From Zygnema cylindricum (Eukaryota > Streptophyta > Zygnematophyceae > Zygnematales > Zygnemataceae): a stretch of 64,000 nt of DNA. The stretch lies in NCBI GenBank assembly GCA_037447655.1, contig JBBHKE010001145.1, positions 58,752 through 122,751 on the forward strand, written 5' to 3'. Positions 42,105-54,300 of the stretch are shown here, piece after piece (positions within the stretch are counted from its first letter, which is position 1; each line of letters starts with the position of its first letter). Made by a program: the position numbers and the translations under genes. Under the pieces are notes generated by a model that made no database searches, had not been told where the DNA came from, and saw nothing but the letters and a program-made list of their open reading frames with translations.

Positions 42105-43020
42105 TCAAATATATTGGTTGGAGCTAACACACAAAAGATTACTAACAATTGAAGTCGTTAGTGAGCCCCTCTTTTTTGTTACCGTGTTCCCACCATCCGA
42201 AAAATTGCATTCGGACATCGAGCTATAAGCTTGAATAACTAGAATAGATATAGCAACACCGGCAAGAGTAGGAAATTCTCCATCTTTCGCACGTACTTTT
42301 GATATATTTTTTCCACCATTCAAGTATGTTAAAGTTAAATCTTAAGTCGTTGGTTAATTTTGAATTAAAACAACGTTTCATTTTGTCGTTAACGAGCGTT
42401 CTTTTGTCGGTGGTAATAAGAACCTCGTTTTTGTCATCGCTCTCACCAAAAGAATTGTGGAAACTGTTTTTACTTTGCGATGTTTTTCGTTTTTTTGTCA
42501 TACGTTAAGAACTACCGAAATCAACGTCATCATCAAGGTCGTTTGCGAGTTATCGAAGTCTGACCATTGTGCTTTCAATTTCGGTTTTCGATACCCCAAT
42601 TATTTAAAGCTTTTGTTTTTGTCGGGGATCTAAGACAGCCGCGACAATATGATACCCATGAAGGCCCCACTTCTGTAGTGGAAATTTCACAAAAAGTTGT
42701 TGCAATTTTTGCAAGTTTGGGGAATCGGCGAGGCATTATTTGTCACTGTCATTGTAAGATGTTTTTATTATCTTACAATGGTTATGGAGAGACAATAGTT
42801 CAAACAAAACCATGTGTAAAGTTTGTTTTCTTAATTTTTCCAACTTTACGGTCGCTTCTTGAAACCTTTCCAAAAATCGTATAAGTTCGGTAAGGTGAAT
42901 CTTATCGATACAAGCGAAAAGTATCAATTTATTTTTTGCTTGAGTGATTGGTCCTATCTCATCGAATGCATCGTAAATACTCTTAAGCATTCGGAACAAA
43001 AAATTCCACGGCGTTGCGTT
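42105..43020 (-). pseudogene. hAT transposase relic
   Basis: Minus-strand fragments in three frames resemble the C-terminal half of hAT transposases. FLERFQEATVKLEKLRKQTL and HMVLFELLSLHNH (42999-42736) fit the end of the RNase H-like core. FNILEWWKKY (in 42501-42223), then FPTLAGVAISILVIQA and SMSECNFSDGGNTVTKKRGS (in 42323-42105) fit the hAT dimerisation domain, with its WW motif and the usual S-E-x-x-F-S-x-x-G block. Frame changes and missing N-terminal and catalytic parts make it inactive. Terminal repeats were not identified. Confidence 0.75.
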
Positions 43021-43197
43021 CTATTGTTTTAAAGTGTTTTTCAAAAGATTTTGTAAATTACTATGTGTGAAAAACGTGACCAATGATCTACACGCGTCAA
43101 TTAGTTTAAAAAAATGATGTATTTGTGGAAACACGGTATAAAATACATAACTAGCACTTTACAATAAATTACGACGTAGGAATAAGCCATTAATTAC

Positions 43198-43379
43198 GAT
43201 TTGTCGAGTTCCCTAAGATTTGCGAAATGAATAGTGTTATTACTGTGTGAGATTTGCGACGTTAATCAAGATGTCACATATTTTTACGATACTAAAGAGT
43301 ACAAAGTACACTAATGTTGGATTGTATGGACAGTACAAAATTTTCTCTTTTTTGGGGTTTTTTGGTTAACCAACCGAAA

Positions 43380-43430
<51 letters not shown>

Positions 43431-44850
43431 CTGGTGGATCAACCGCCCGCAACTGCCCGCCCCCCAAATTTTGGCAACTGAATCCATTCCGGATCCGGCG
43501 CGGGTGGTAGGTTAACGGTCGGTCACGGTTTCGGTTGACTGTTTGCGACCTCTGGCAGACGTCGCAAAAGTCAAATTTGTTCATAACCGAAACGACCGTT
43601 TTTTTTCAAAATCTGAGTACCCGACGCACGACCGAGTTATGTCACGCCCCAAAATTGTTAACCGTGTCCCGAAACGCGTTTACGAAAAAAAACGTTAATC
43701 GAAACTCGATTTCTCGCGACTACTCGGACTCGCTCGTACCTGAATAAGTATAAAATTAGTGGTACATCTCCCATATACCTTCCACGATACGAAGAGTACA
43801 AAGTACAATAATTTTGGATAGCATTGACAGTTTAAAACCTTCAATTTTTTTCGTTTTTTGCCTACCCGACCGTAACCGTTTTTTATTTTTTCTTAAATCA
43901 CCCGCCCGAATTCGCTTGATCCCCCAAATTTGGTAACCGAATCCGTTTCGGATCCGACGCGGGCGGTCGTTTAACGGTCGGTTACGGTTTTCGGTTTAAC
44001 CGTTTGCGACCGCTGCCCCTGCATCAGAGGTCGCAAAAGTCAAAAAATTTCATACCCGAAACCGACCATTTTTTTTTTTTCAAAATCTGAGTAACCGACG
44101 CCCGACCGAGTTTTGTCACCCTCCAAAATTGTTAACCGTTAACCGACCGTCGTTTACGAAAAAAAAAATTAACCGAATCTTGATTTTTCGCGACTAATCG
44201 TGCCCGCCCGTAACCGAAAAAGTACAACATTAATCAATGTACGACGGAATAAGCCAATAATTACGATTTGTCGCGTTCCCTAAGATTTGTGTAATGAATA
44301 GTGTTACTAACCGTGTCAGATTAGCGACGCTTTGTCGTGTTCCCTAAGATTTGCGAAATGAATAGTGTACTACTGTGTCAGATTTGCGACGCTTTGTCGC
44401 GTTCCCTAAGATTTGCGAAATGAATAGTGTACTACCGTGTCAGATTTGCGACGCTTTGTCGCGTTCCCTAAGATTTTCGAAATGAATAGTGTACTACCGT
44501 GTCAGATTTGCGACGCTTTGTCGCGTTCCCTTTGATTTGCGAAATAAATAGCTTACTACAGTACCGTGTCAGATTTGCGACGCTAATCATGATGTCACGT
44601 ACTTCCACGATGCCCAAAGTGTACAAAGTACAAGAATGTTGGATTATAGGGACAGTACAAAATTTTCATTTTTTTTGGTTTTTTGGTTGACCGACCGACC
44701 GTAACCGACCGTTTTTTTTTCCTGGTGAATCAACCGACCGTAACCGCCCGACCCCCAAAATTTGGCAACCGAATCCGTTCCGGATCCGGCGCGGGCGGTC
44801 GGTTAACGGTCGGTCACGGTTTCGGTTGACCGTTTGCGACCTCTGCCCTG
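43198..44850. repeat. Satellite-like compound array
   Basis: A large unit of several hundred bp starts with a TTGGAT..GACAGT segment, then CCGACCGTAACCG-type words, CCGGATCCGGCGCGGGCGGT and TTTGCGACCTCT. It occurs three times, starting near 43316, 43812 and 44636. Between the copies lie CGAAAC/CCGACCG blocks. Around 44263-44583 a second unit of about 62 bp (GCGTTCCCTAAGATTTGCGA and AATAGTGTACTACCGTGTC blocks) is repeated five times in tandem, with one more copy at about 43198. A run of 47 T lies at 43384-43430. Confidence 0.8.
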
Positions 44851-45060
44851 CATACCGTCTGCGAAGTTACAAAACTTCGCCCGGATCGAGATGATACCCG
44901 CATCTCATGCCATCGCGATATGACCGAGGCCGATGTTCAGCGCCTTTGTATTGAAAACTGCCTAGTGAAACCCTGGACGGAAATTTTTCTGCCTTTCTCT
45001 CGGCAAATTTCCTTTACTTAGTTCTCCACGGCCCTCTGAGTTCCTTCTTCCACGAGCGCC

Positions 45061-48000
45061 ATGAAGGCAGCGCCTCTGAAGCACGCGACTGGCGCACACG
45101 ACGATGGGATATGGGCTGCCGCCTGGGCTGCTGGTGGCCCGTTGATCACTGGATCTGTTGACGAAACTGTACGGACGTGGCGGGAGGATGACTTGGAGCT
45201 CGCAAGCACTAGTACTGGCCACGTTCTTGGTACGGCCTTTCTTTATATCCTGTTAGAACCTTGTGGAGTTGCACTTCTGCAATAGGTATATAGGGTGGCG
45301 TAGACATTCAGAAAGTAGGCAAAACGGATTAGGGTTAAGAACATTTCGTAGCAGTGCAAAAGACAGCAAGTAGATAGATGGGAATTACGATATTGACGGT
45401 ATAGGACAGGAAATTTTGGTGAATGCCATGGCAAAAGCAATATGCTATGTTTAGATAAGAGCGTAATGGAAGTTGTGTAAAAACATGTTGATGAAACTGG
45501 TCTACGCGACAAAAATGTTTTGTATCCTTTATTGGAAATTTGGATTTGAAAGATGGAAACGCGAGGCCACCATTATAGCATAGGCACTTGACAGATTTTG
45601 TAACCAAACTACATTTACAAACCAGAGCAACAGGTGACCTTCGGGAGTCCAGCTTTATTGAAACCTTATTTCATAAGGCTTACGGTGTAAATGACAAGAA
45701 ACGAAGGCACCATGCCGATTCCTGTTTCTTGTGTAATTTGGTCCTAGAAACATTGGCTGACTGAATGCAGTTCTTCGTTAAGGTCTGTAGGATTGGCTGA
45801 AATTGTTGCACGATTGCTGTTTTGTTTTGTTCCGCTCTTTCTCTCCATTTTCGTGTGCAGTCCACACTATGATTCCCTTTCCCTCTGGATCCATCGCGTC
45901 ACGTAGTGCTCCGGTCCAAACTGTGCGATGCGGTGCTGGTGTGGAAGCCCAGGAGTGGTGGGGCTCGCGGTGGATCCCTCGGGAGCCATGGCAGCGGCAA
46001 GCTCTCTAGACAGCACGGTGCGCGTCTTCGACATTGCCTCCAACACCACAAAGGCTTCCCTTGACTGCCAGCCTGCAGAGGCCTGGTCCTTAGCTTTTCA
46101 CCCTCAGGTATTGGAAGCATCACGACTAGTGGTAATGTGTTGACAATACACTTATTCGATATCAGCTTATTTGGTGTTGGCTTATTATTTGTGTGCTTTG
46201 TTTTGAATACTGGGTAGTCATCGCGTCTTTTAAATCTTTGCTGTAAGTTGTAAAAGTCGTATCTGGAAATTCCAACCATCTTCTTAAAAATCAATGGCCA
46301 CTTTGGAAACGAAGTGCCAGATCTGTTTACTCGTGTTTGTTTGTGGTCACCATTTTTTTTTGGTTTATTCCAGTACTTGATGTGTGCTTGGCTGACGCAG
46401 AAAATAAACCTTGAAATCTAGTAAGACTGCTATTTACTACTGAGCTTCATTGCTGCCAAAAAAAAGGCATTTAGGTCTTATAACTTGTTCTGGTGTGCCA
46501 AATTCAACCACACTACGTTTTTTTCTCTTCAGTTTTACCTCTTTTATAATGGAACGGTTTGTATTTTGGATGCAGGGATCCATCCTGGCTATTGCAGGAG
46601 GGGCAAGTGGGGCTGTCAAACTGTACCGAACGGACACTTGGAAGTTGGAGGGCTCTCTCGAGGTTCCAAAGGGAGAAACTGAGGGTGCTATGGGGAATAC
46701 CAGCAAGCCCAGTGGAGGAAAGTTTGTATTGGCTGTAGCATGGAGCTTAGATGGGAAGCGGATCGCCTGTAGCACTATGGATGGTACCATTGCCATTTTT
46801 GATGCTGCAAAGCATAAACTGCTACACACTTTGGAGGGACACTTCATGCCAGTGCGATCACTTGCATTTTCTCCGACAGATTCCCGAGTGCTTTTTACTG
46901 TAAGAATCTCCTTTGCTAAGGTGTCTGCAAAGTATTGTGGATCGATCAGTTTCGTTGGCGTAATCAGTGGACAGGGGGGGAAGGCAGGGCGACAAAGCCT
47001 TTGCATGATGGTTAACAGGAAGTTAAAAGCTTGTGCTGAAAGGATAGCAATTGGGGACGTCCGTGTAAATTACTATCAAACTAAATTATATCTTTTAAAT
47101 TGATAACCTTTATCCAGGATGTACGTTTTGCTTGCATCACTTCTGGTGCGTGAGTGTGTCCATTGGCATTCCCATGGCAATTCTGAGTTGGTCTGCAGAG
47201 CATTCCTCATGGACTGGCACCACGTATAAACTAACAGACTACCGGCACTTTAGTTTTCTGTTTTTAAACACTTTGGCAGATGTGAATATTATTGATACCT
47301 GATTGCTTGGGGTGAAGGGACCGGGCTATGGTTTATTTTTAAACTTGTGAAAGTATGATCATTTTCCTCGCCATTTTGAGCTCTGTTTGTATTGCATAAG
47401 GAATTACATTATGAAAAAGTTACGGCAGTTTACTTGTGTTCTGAGAGTAAGCGAGTAGACAGTGGCTTTCCATTGTATGGTGCTGGTGCAGTTTGTGTAC
47501 AGCAATAGAAAGCAAGAGAGTAGATTCTGCTTATCCTTAACAAGGTTTAGAAAATTAAGGGAAGAAAGTATTTTTCTAGCAGTAAACACGAATAATTCAA
47601 AATCACATCTCTGCACGCGCCAAAAAAGGTCCTCAATCCAGAATTGTGATTTTGGACATTTGATATGACTTGTTCGAGTAGTTAGATTGGTTCCGCTTTA
47701 ATTTTCTGTTAATATTTGTACTGTTACCAGGAGTAATTACTGTTAGTAGAGTTTAGTCACTGGCCATTTTTTATTGTTACAATAACTGTACATTTTCCTT
47801 ACATGTTTATGTGTGCTTTTCTACTCTACTCTCAAGGCGAGAGTGAAGGTCCGATAGTGCAATTTCTCTCTCGCAAATAGATAGTCAGACAATGGAACTG
47901 TGGTGTCAAAGAACTAGAGGTGGTGACTGCTCTGGATGTGAAGGGCACAAGAAGTTGTTATTGAGTTTCAAGTTTCCAGGCTCAGTTGTATTTCTCACGT

Positions 48001-49059
48001 GCAAACAATTCAATCGCATGTGTTTTTGGGATCCACAGGATGTGGACTGGCTGGAGAAGATTGATAGAGGATTGTTGCAGGCATTTTTATTGACAGGCAT
48101 GGGATGTGTTTTTTTTAACAGGCATGTGATGATATGCACATTCACATGTACGATTCCGAGGGCAAGACTCTGATTGCCGGCCTATCGGGGCACGCCAGCT
48201 GGGTGCTGACTGTGGCGTGCAGTCCCGATGGTGCCGCAATTGCATCCGGTGAGTGCTCTCTCTCTCACTCTCTGCTTTGAGGGCCTGTGGTGGGATAATA
48301 ATGTGAGAGAGGGGGAGAAGGAGAGGGGAAATGAGAAGGTGGGAGAAAGGGAGAGACGGTCAAGGAGAAGGGGAAATGTTGGTGATTCTGTATCGTTCTG
48401 TTTCCTGAACCTGTTTTTCGGGTGAATCGCCGGAAATGGGAAAACTCCTCATTTTGTTTATGGACTTAGCAGAGGTGACTGATGTGTCTTGCAATTCGTT
48501 TGGCCATTGATGGGCATCAAATGTCCTCTTTGTCTCACAATTAGCCCATCTACAACGCATAGTGCTATCTGCTTTATGTTTGGCCTTAAAAAGTCTTCTT
48601 CGGGCACACTTGTTGGATAACCAATTCCACAGTTGCAATAGAAAGCTAAGATTCTCACCTTCAGGTGGGCGGTCTTAAATAAGCGGACCGGTGTGCACAG
48701 AGAAAAAAACATCATGTAGGTGGCGCGAACGCTAATAGCGATTCACGGTGTTGTTTGCTTGGTGTTGAAGTTAAGTACAGTTTTGGATGACAGTTTTGAT
48801 ACTTGATATGTCTTTTTTAAGAGTAAAACATCTTCGAAAGGATCCTTGATATGCTGACCTCTTAATATTTTCAGGGTCGAGCGACCGAACCGTTCGTTTG
48901 TGGGATCTCAATATGCGGTCCTCCGTTCAGACTCTCAAGGAGCATCAAGACCAGGTCTGGGGAGTGGTGTTTAGACCACCAGGAGGAGAAGGTCCTCGTG
49001 GGGGACGGTTAGCGAGTGTATCGGACGACAAAAGCATATGCTTGTATGATTACACTTAA
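45061..49059 (+). CDS. VIP3: SKI8/VIP3-type WD40 protein
   Basis: The closest family I recognise is Arabidopsis VIP3 (SKI8, WDR61), a WD40 propeller shared by the cytosolic Ski complex, which feeds RNA to the exosome, and the nuclear Paf1 transcription complex. Five exons join in frame: 45061-45229, 45953-46107, 46576-46899, 48122-48248 and 48875-49059, giving 319 residues against about 321 in Arabidopsis. Repeats in order include AHDDGIWAAAWAAGGPLITG, ITGSVDETVRTWRED, DSTVRVFDIASN, GAVKLYRTDTWKL, SLDGKRIACSTMDGTIAIFD, GHASWVLTVACSPDGAAI, SSDRTVRLWDL and VSDDKSICLYDY. The start ATG at 45061 gives MKAAPLKHA, as in homologues (MKLAGLK). It has no transit peptide and no visible link to the neighbours. 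Confidence 0.94.
48551..48756 (-). mobile_element. Decayed MITE in SKI8 intron 4
   Basis: The right end AACGCTAATAGCGATTCACGG (split at one base from the consensus) and the left end CTACAACGCATAGTGCTATC are degenerate inverted copies of the terminus seen at 51671-51901. The inner block GACCGCCC..GGTGAGAATCTTAGCTTTC on the minus strand matches GACCGCC..GTGAGAATCTTGGCTTTC at about 51764-51801. Confidence 0.6.
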
Positions 49060-51333
49060 ACGTTTTGAAACACCAATCCTGTTGGTAGTCCGTTAATAAT
49101 TGGAGATCCTGGCTTTCGGTGGTCATCTGTTTTCTTCTCGTATGATGTAAAGCTACGATGTTGTCCATCAAATTGTTTAAGGGGGTGAAGTGAATAAGCC
49201 ATCGTTTTGGGTGTAAGACATTTTTAACGATTTCGTGAATGTCACCTCTTTTAACATTTTTGAATGGCTTGGATTGGCAAAGAACGTGGTGATCGGCAAA
49301 GAAAGTTTTAGCACCATTTCCCGTCCCTTTTGCTTCTGTTCTTGTGGTGTATAATTGGCAAAGTTTTACCCTTGTTTGGAAATGTGAATGGAACAGTTAG
49401 CAGAGTTTTTCAGGTAATTTGCCTATGGGTAACCTAAATCTGCACGAGTCAGCCTCAACATCAGGGTCAAATTATCAATGTAATCATCATATTAGTTTTT
49501 GAGGGATTAAGGATTTCTATAATGGGCAACTGGTTGTGTTGATGTCACTTGTAATTCTGGTTGAAAGCAAGCACCCAGTCCGACTAAGCGACACATGAAT
49601 CCTGGAGTAGAAATGGCGCTTTACACAGACAAGATAATCTACAAAAAATATTTTTAAAGTTGCTATGCTTATTTTTTAGTCTTTGTTAATCAACTTTCAT
49701 TTGGAAGCATGAGTTGCGGTTGAGGTTAAAACGATGGTCAGGGTAGGAGCACTTTTTTTTTTTTCAGAAATGTTGTTTGGGTGTCTTGAACTGGAATATG
49801 TACAGCTGATATGAACAAGGTTAAACATCTGGTGTCAGTCTAGGCGGTAATGTGTTATGTACCTTCCAAAGTTAAGTGAGGTCCTGGCCACAAGAGTTGG
49901 CTAGTCCTGAGACAGCTCGGACCACAGTTTGTTTGGATATGCTTCTAGAACTGGTGGTGGATGTTTGCAAGAGGTAATTTTCTCACAGAAGGACGTCTAA
50001 ATGGATCTTGTTGTCTTTTCTTCGAGTCGTTCATAGTCTGATGGTGCATTGACACTTCCTGAAACCCCTTTTGTTTGATTGGACTGAAGACGTACGCGAT
50101 GCACATTATGTCAGGAAACTTTTGAAATGGCGTGACAAAAAATAATAAAAAATAAAATTAAACCTCAAATAAGAATCCAACATTTAGTAAATAAACAGAC
50201 TCGCTACAACATAGTAATGCTCTAAAAGGTCCGTCCGTAACCAATCTTGAAGATGCTGCAAAATAATGATTTGCAAGCTGTATCTTGATTATATTGATTA
50301 ACCTGATGGTTGTAGTCCGGATCTTGTGAATATTTCACATTATTTTATGTAGTGTGCATTCTCTCCTCATTTTTACATCTCATAGTTGGTCACAGCGAAG
50401 TCAAACTAGAATATAGATGTCATGTAACGTTAACCTTTACCATGTTTACAGTCAGAGACGAGGGCATTCATATTTTGCAGAACTCTTTCAGATGGAAAAC
50501 TAATTACCATTTAAGATAGTCTGCCATGTGCCGCTATGAAGTTAATGTTATTCATGAAACTTCTCCATGATTACATCTCTGACTTCCATTGAAGACCGCC
50601 AATTGCTAAGTGAGAATTTTGCCTTTCAATAACATCCGGCGGATTAATAATCAACAAGAGTGCGCAGAGAAAAGTTCCTTCAAGCAAAAAGAACCATTCA
50701 CGCTAACAACAATACAGGGTGAACTTGCACACTTTGTGACAACTCACCATCAATGTCAAAAATCGTAACAAGATAGGTCCCCGAAAACTGATTTGAGAGA
50801 TATTGCAAAAGAAACGAGCAAGTCGCGTACCGAAAAGTTTGCAGAAACTTCCCACGGTCAGACACACAACAAGAGGATATAAATTGAACATAACCTTGTG
50901 CCTGGCATTCTAGCAGTTGAAGGAAAAGTAGAAAAGGGCAAGGCATGGTACCTGCTGTATGAGATAAGCTCTATTTTAACATCCAATATATGCATATTTA
51001 GCATCAGACATTAGACTCTTGTGGATTAGAAAAAGTGAAATCTGGGCAGTCGAGGAATAATGTCCACAACCGAGGGTAAAAACCCTTAGTGGAATTACAC
51101 CATAAATACTGATGGAAAAAATCAGAAAACATACATTGGAAAAGAATCAGTGCGGAAAATTCGCTCAGTGACATTGACCCAAAGAGAAATTAATTCATCA
51201 CATTGCAAAAACCATTGTCAGTATTTCTTCCTACCAGTTCAGAAATTTGTAAGTCTGACCCTCTCTCCATATTCGTTACTTTCCACCTAAATGCATGAAA
51301 CAAATCACACGTCCCAGAAGTAGAGGATTATTA
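49060..51333. other. Intergenic region between SKI8 and ALKBH8
   Basis: This contains the 3' UTRs of two convergent genes. No exon or RNA gene is recognised in the middle part. Confidence 0.45.
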
Positions 51334-54300
51334 TTATAGTTTTCTAAGAATTATGCACCAGTTTGACTTGTCGTAAAAAGAATCGTCAATAACTGCACCA
51401 TCCACCTCTGAAGCCAACCTGCAATAGGTCCAAATTTACAAAACATATTAGAGACCGACAGTTTACGAAACATAAGGAACTGACAGTTCACAAAACATAA
51501 GAAACAGAGAGTTATGTGTTTCATAACCCGTAGAAATTTTGAAAACATATCACACAATCACTGACTATTAATACACAATCCAAAAAAGTGCACAACAGCA
51601 AGCTACAATCAAGCTGATAGGTCACTATAATAACATCACTAAAATAAGGTGCAAAACATCAATTCGTCCCAGAGACTACACCGTGTATCGCTATTAGTGT
51701 TAATAATTTTTTTCGCCACTTCAATCACCTTTTCTCTGTACACACTTGCCCGATTTTTATATGGCGACCGCCAATGTGAAAGTGAGAATCTTGGCTTTCA
51801 ATCGCAACCGTCAGATCCATAATCCGACAAGTGTATACGGAGAAAATATGTTTTGAGTGGCGAAAAAATTATTAACACTAATAGCGATACACGGTGTAGT
51901 TTGGAAAGTCCAGCCTGAATTGCTATTAGAGGTAGCATGGGGTTTATATGTGTCACTAACTCTAATTCAGTTTCAAACGACGTGGCTGTTCTTGAACCAT
52001 TTAAAGTATGTTACAGATAAGTAAAAAAAAAAACCAGCATTGAATTAGTGATATTAACGCTAATAAGGATTCCCGCTGTACTCCCAACACCAGACAATGA
52101 AGTAAAGCGTGCATCAAAATATGCAGTTTATCATGGGAAGAGATGTAAGGCACGGACTTGAGGAGGCCAACAAAATCTCACCTCTCTAGCTCTCCTTGCG
52201 TGAAAACATGGTAGTACCGATTGTACACAACCGCCCCTTTTTTATCATCTTTGCGAGCAAAGCCTGTTAAAAGGGCCTGGGCTGAGGCTCCTCCAATCTC
52301 AGCCCGATGGTAAGGAAGATGCCAAGGAACAAAATATTCCTGTTCCACTACATTTGGAAGGACAGGCTTGTCCCCAATTTCAAGCTGCTTAAGACTCGGT
52401 TCTTTGTAATCTTCGTTGTAACCTTCTTGACCTACTTCATTGGCCTTTGAAAGTGAGTTTTTTCCAACGCCATCACCCAAGCTCTGAGCAGATGTTGATA
52501 TCGATGTTTCTTTGGGACTTATGTTACCTTCTGGAATCCCATCCATTGGTACTGATTGGTTCAGACGATTAATCTCCGGCATGTCAATCCATCGCTCCGT
52601 GTGTCTCCCGCTCAAAGGCGTCCACTTTGCTATCAAAGACGAATCTTCTTGTTCTCTAGCCCACACAGTAATAAGAACTTTCCCTCCCCTCTTCACCACT
52701 CTAACAAGCTCGAGAAGTGCCTGTCTGCGTCTTTGTCCCGTACTCAAATGATGCAAAACTGCAATAGAAATAGTCGCGTCAAACACGTTCGATCGGTATG
52801 GCAAACGGAGGCCATCTGCTGTGAGAACCTGAAATCCATGGCGACTGCATATGCCTACCAACGATGGGCTGATGTCACAACCAATGAAAGAACAGCTGGG
52901 ATTGAAGCCCAGGTATTTTCCATTACCACATCCCACATCCGCTACCAGGGAGCCTGGAGACAGTGAGTTCAGAAATTCGGCTACCTTGGGCCACTTGGCA
53001 AAGCGAGTAGAGCTAAAATGTGGAGCAATGGCATCATATACCTGGTGCACGAAAGTACGCTCTACATCGGGAGTTCTGTTGGAGATACTTTCTTCACATT
53101 GTGACTCCTCATTCTCCATAGCCTTTCCATGTGACCCTTGCAACTCTTCAGAAACGTCTTGACAAGCTCCAGAAGTGGAGATTCCATCACAGCCATTGTC
53201 ACTATCACGAACAGATCCTTCTGATGCAAGCCTGTTCTCATTTTTTCCAGGCTCATTTGATCTACTTTCTAATTTTTCAGTACCAATATTATTTTGGAGC
53301 CCATCGGCCAAGGCATTGACCGACGCATTTTGGTGTTCTGTGTCAAAGCTTCCACCATTAAGGGCACAACAGGTTATATCTGAAACCATGGACACATTGG
53401 AAAGAGATGCAGCTGCTTGCTGCCCATCGCACTCCTGAGGATAGGCACAGTGGCAAGGTCCATGTCGAACCTGGTCCCAAAAAGGATAACTATCAGCATT
53501 GATTTGCAGGCTTGTAATCCGAGCACAAAGTTTCAGAAGCACAATTTACAAACAGCAAGCTCAATAGAGTAGGACATACTACCTGAACGAACTATATATA
53601 TTGCTGAATTAAAGACTCGGTGTCTTCCTAGAATAGTAAAAATCGGCGACAAGGTTAATTATATTAAAATCTGTTTATCTTGCAACAGATAATGAGATAG
53701 TACAAATACCAGAGTATAAAGACATACTTTCCTAAAGGTGAAAGAAATTCTGCGGCTCTTCCGTTTGATCGACTCTCCATTCACGATGTCTACCTGCTCC
53801 ACCCATGCTGGCATTACAGAATAGTCCGTCATTCTTTTCAGTATCCCAACTTTAAATATGCACCATCAAGAACAAATTAAAAACTCCTGCATTCGCCTCC
53901 TAAGCTTCCCTTTCAACTGCCCAAAACAAACTCTCCCTTCAGTATGCTTATCACAGTAAAAATTAGGAACTATAACCGACACTGTCAAGATGTTCCAATT
54001 CCTGGCAGCGAAGGAGAATCTTGCAGAGGATGTTAGAGAAATGCAGGTTATCCAAATGCGAGAACAATAAAGATCAAAGCAAGTCCACACACAAATTGTT
54101 TAGACCAGACAAAATGTGAGAGCACAGTCAATTTCAGACTTGCTAGAATTTATGCCACTAATGCGCAAGAGATTTCTGATAGTAATTTAAGTTACACCTC
54201 TGTACACATCAAAAACCTCAAACAGGCTTTCAAGTGCCTAGACCTGTAACTCTCATCCTAAAAATCATCGGAGGAAAAAACAGTGTACCCACTGACAACG

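Noticed and set aside
43198-44583. CRISPR array, because of regular repeats of about 62 bp
   Set aside because: The units are contiguous without unique spacers, and the genome is eukaryotic. It is a tandem satellite.
47892-48121. Additional coding exon within SKI8 intron 3
   Set aside because: The exons at 46576-46899 and 48122-48248 join in phase and match the family without it.
52178-53542. A stand-alone 454-residue methyltransferase gene
   Set aside because: Its first 24 codons and its stop lie in introns. It is exon 7 of an eight-exon ALKBH8 gene.
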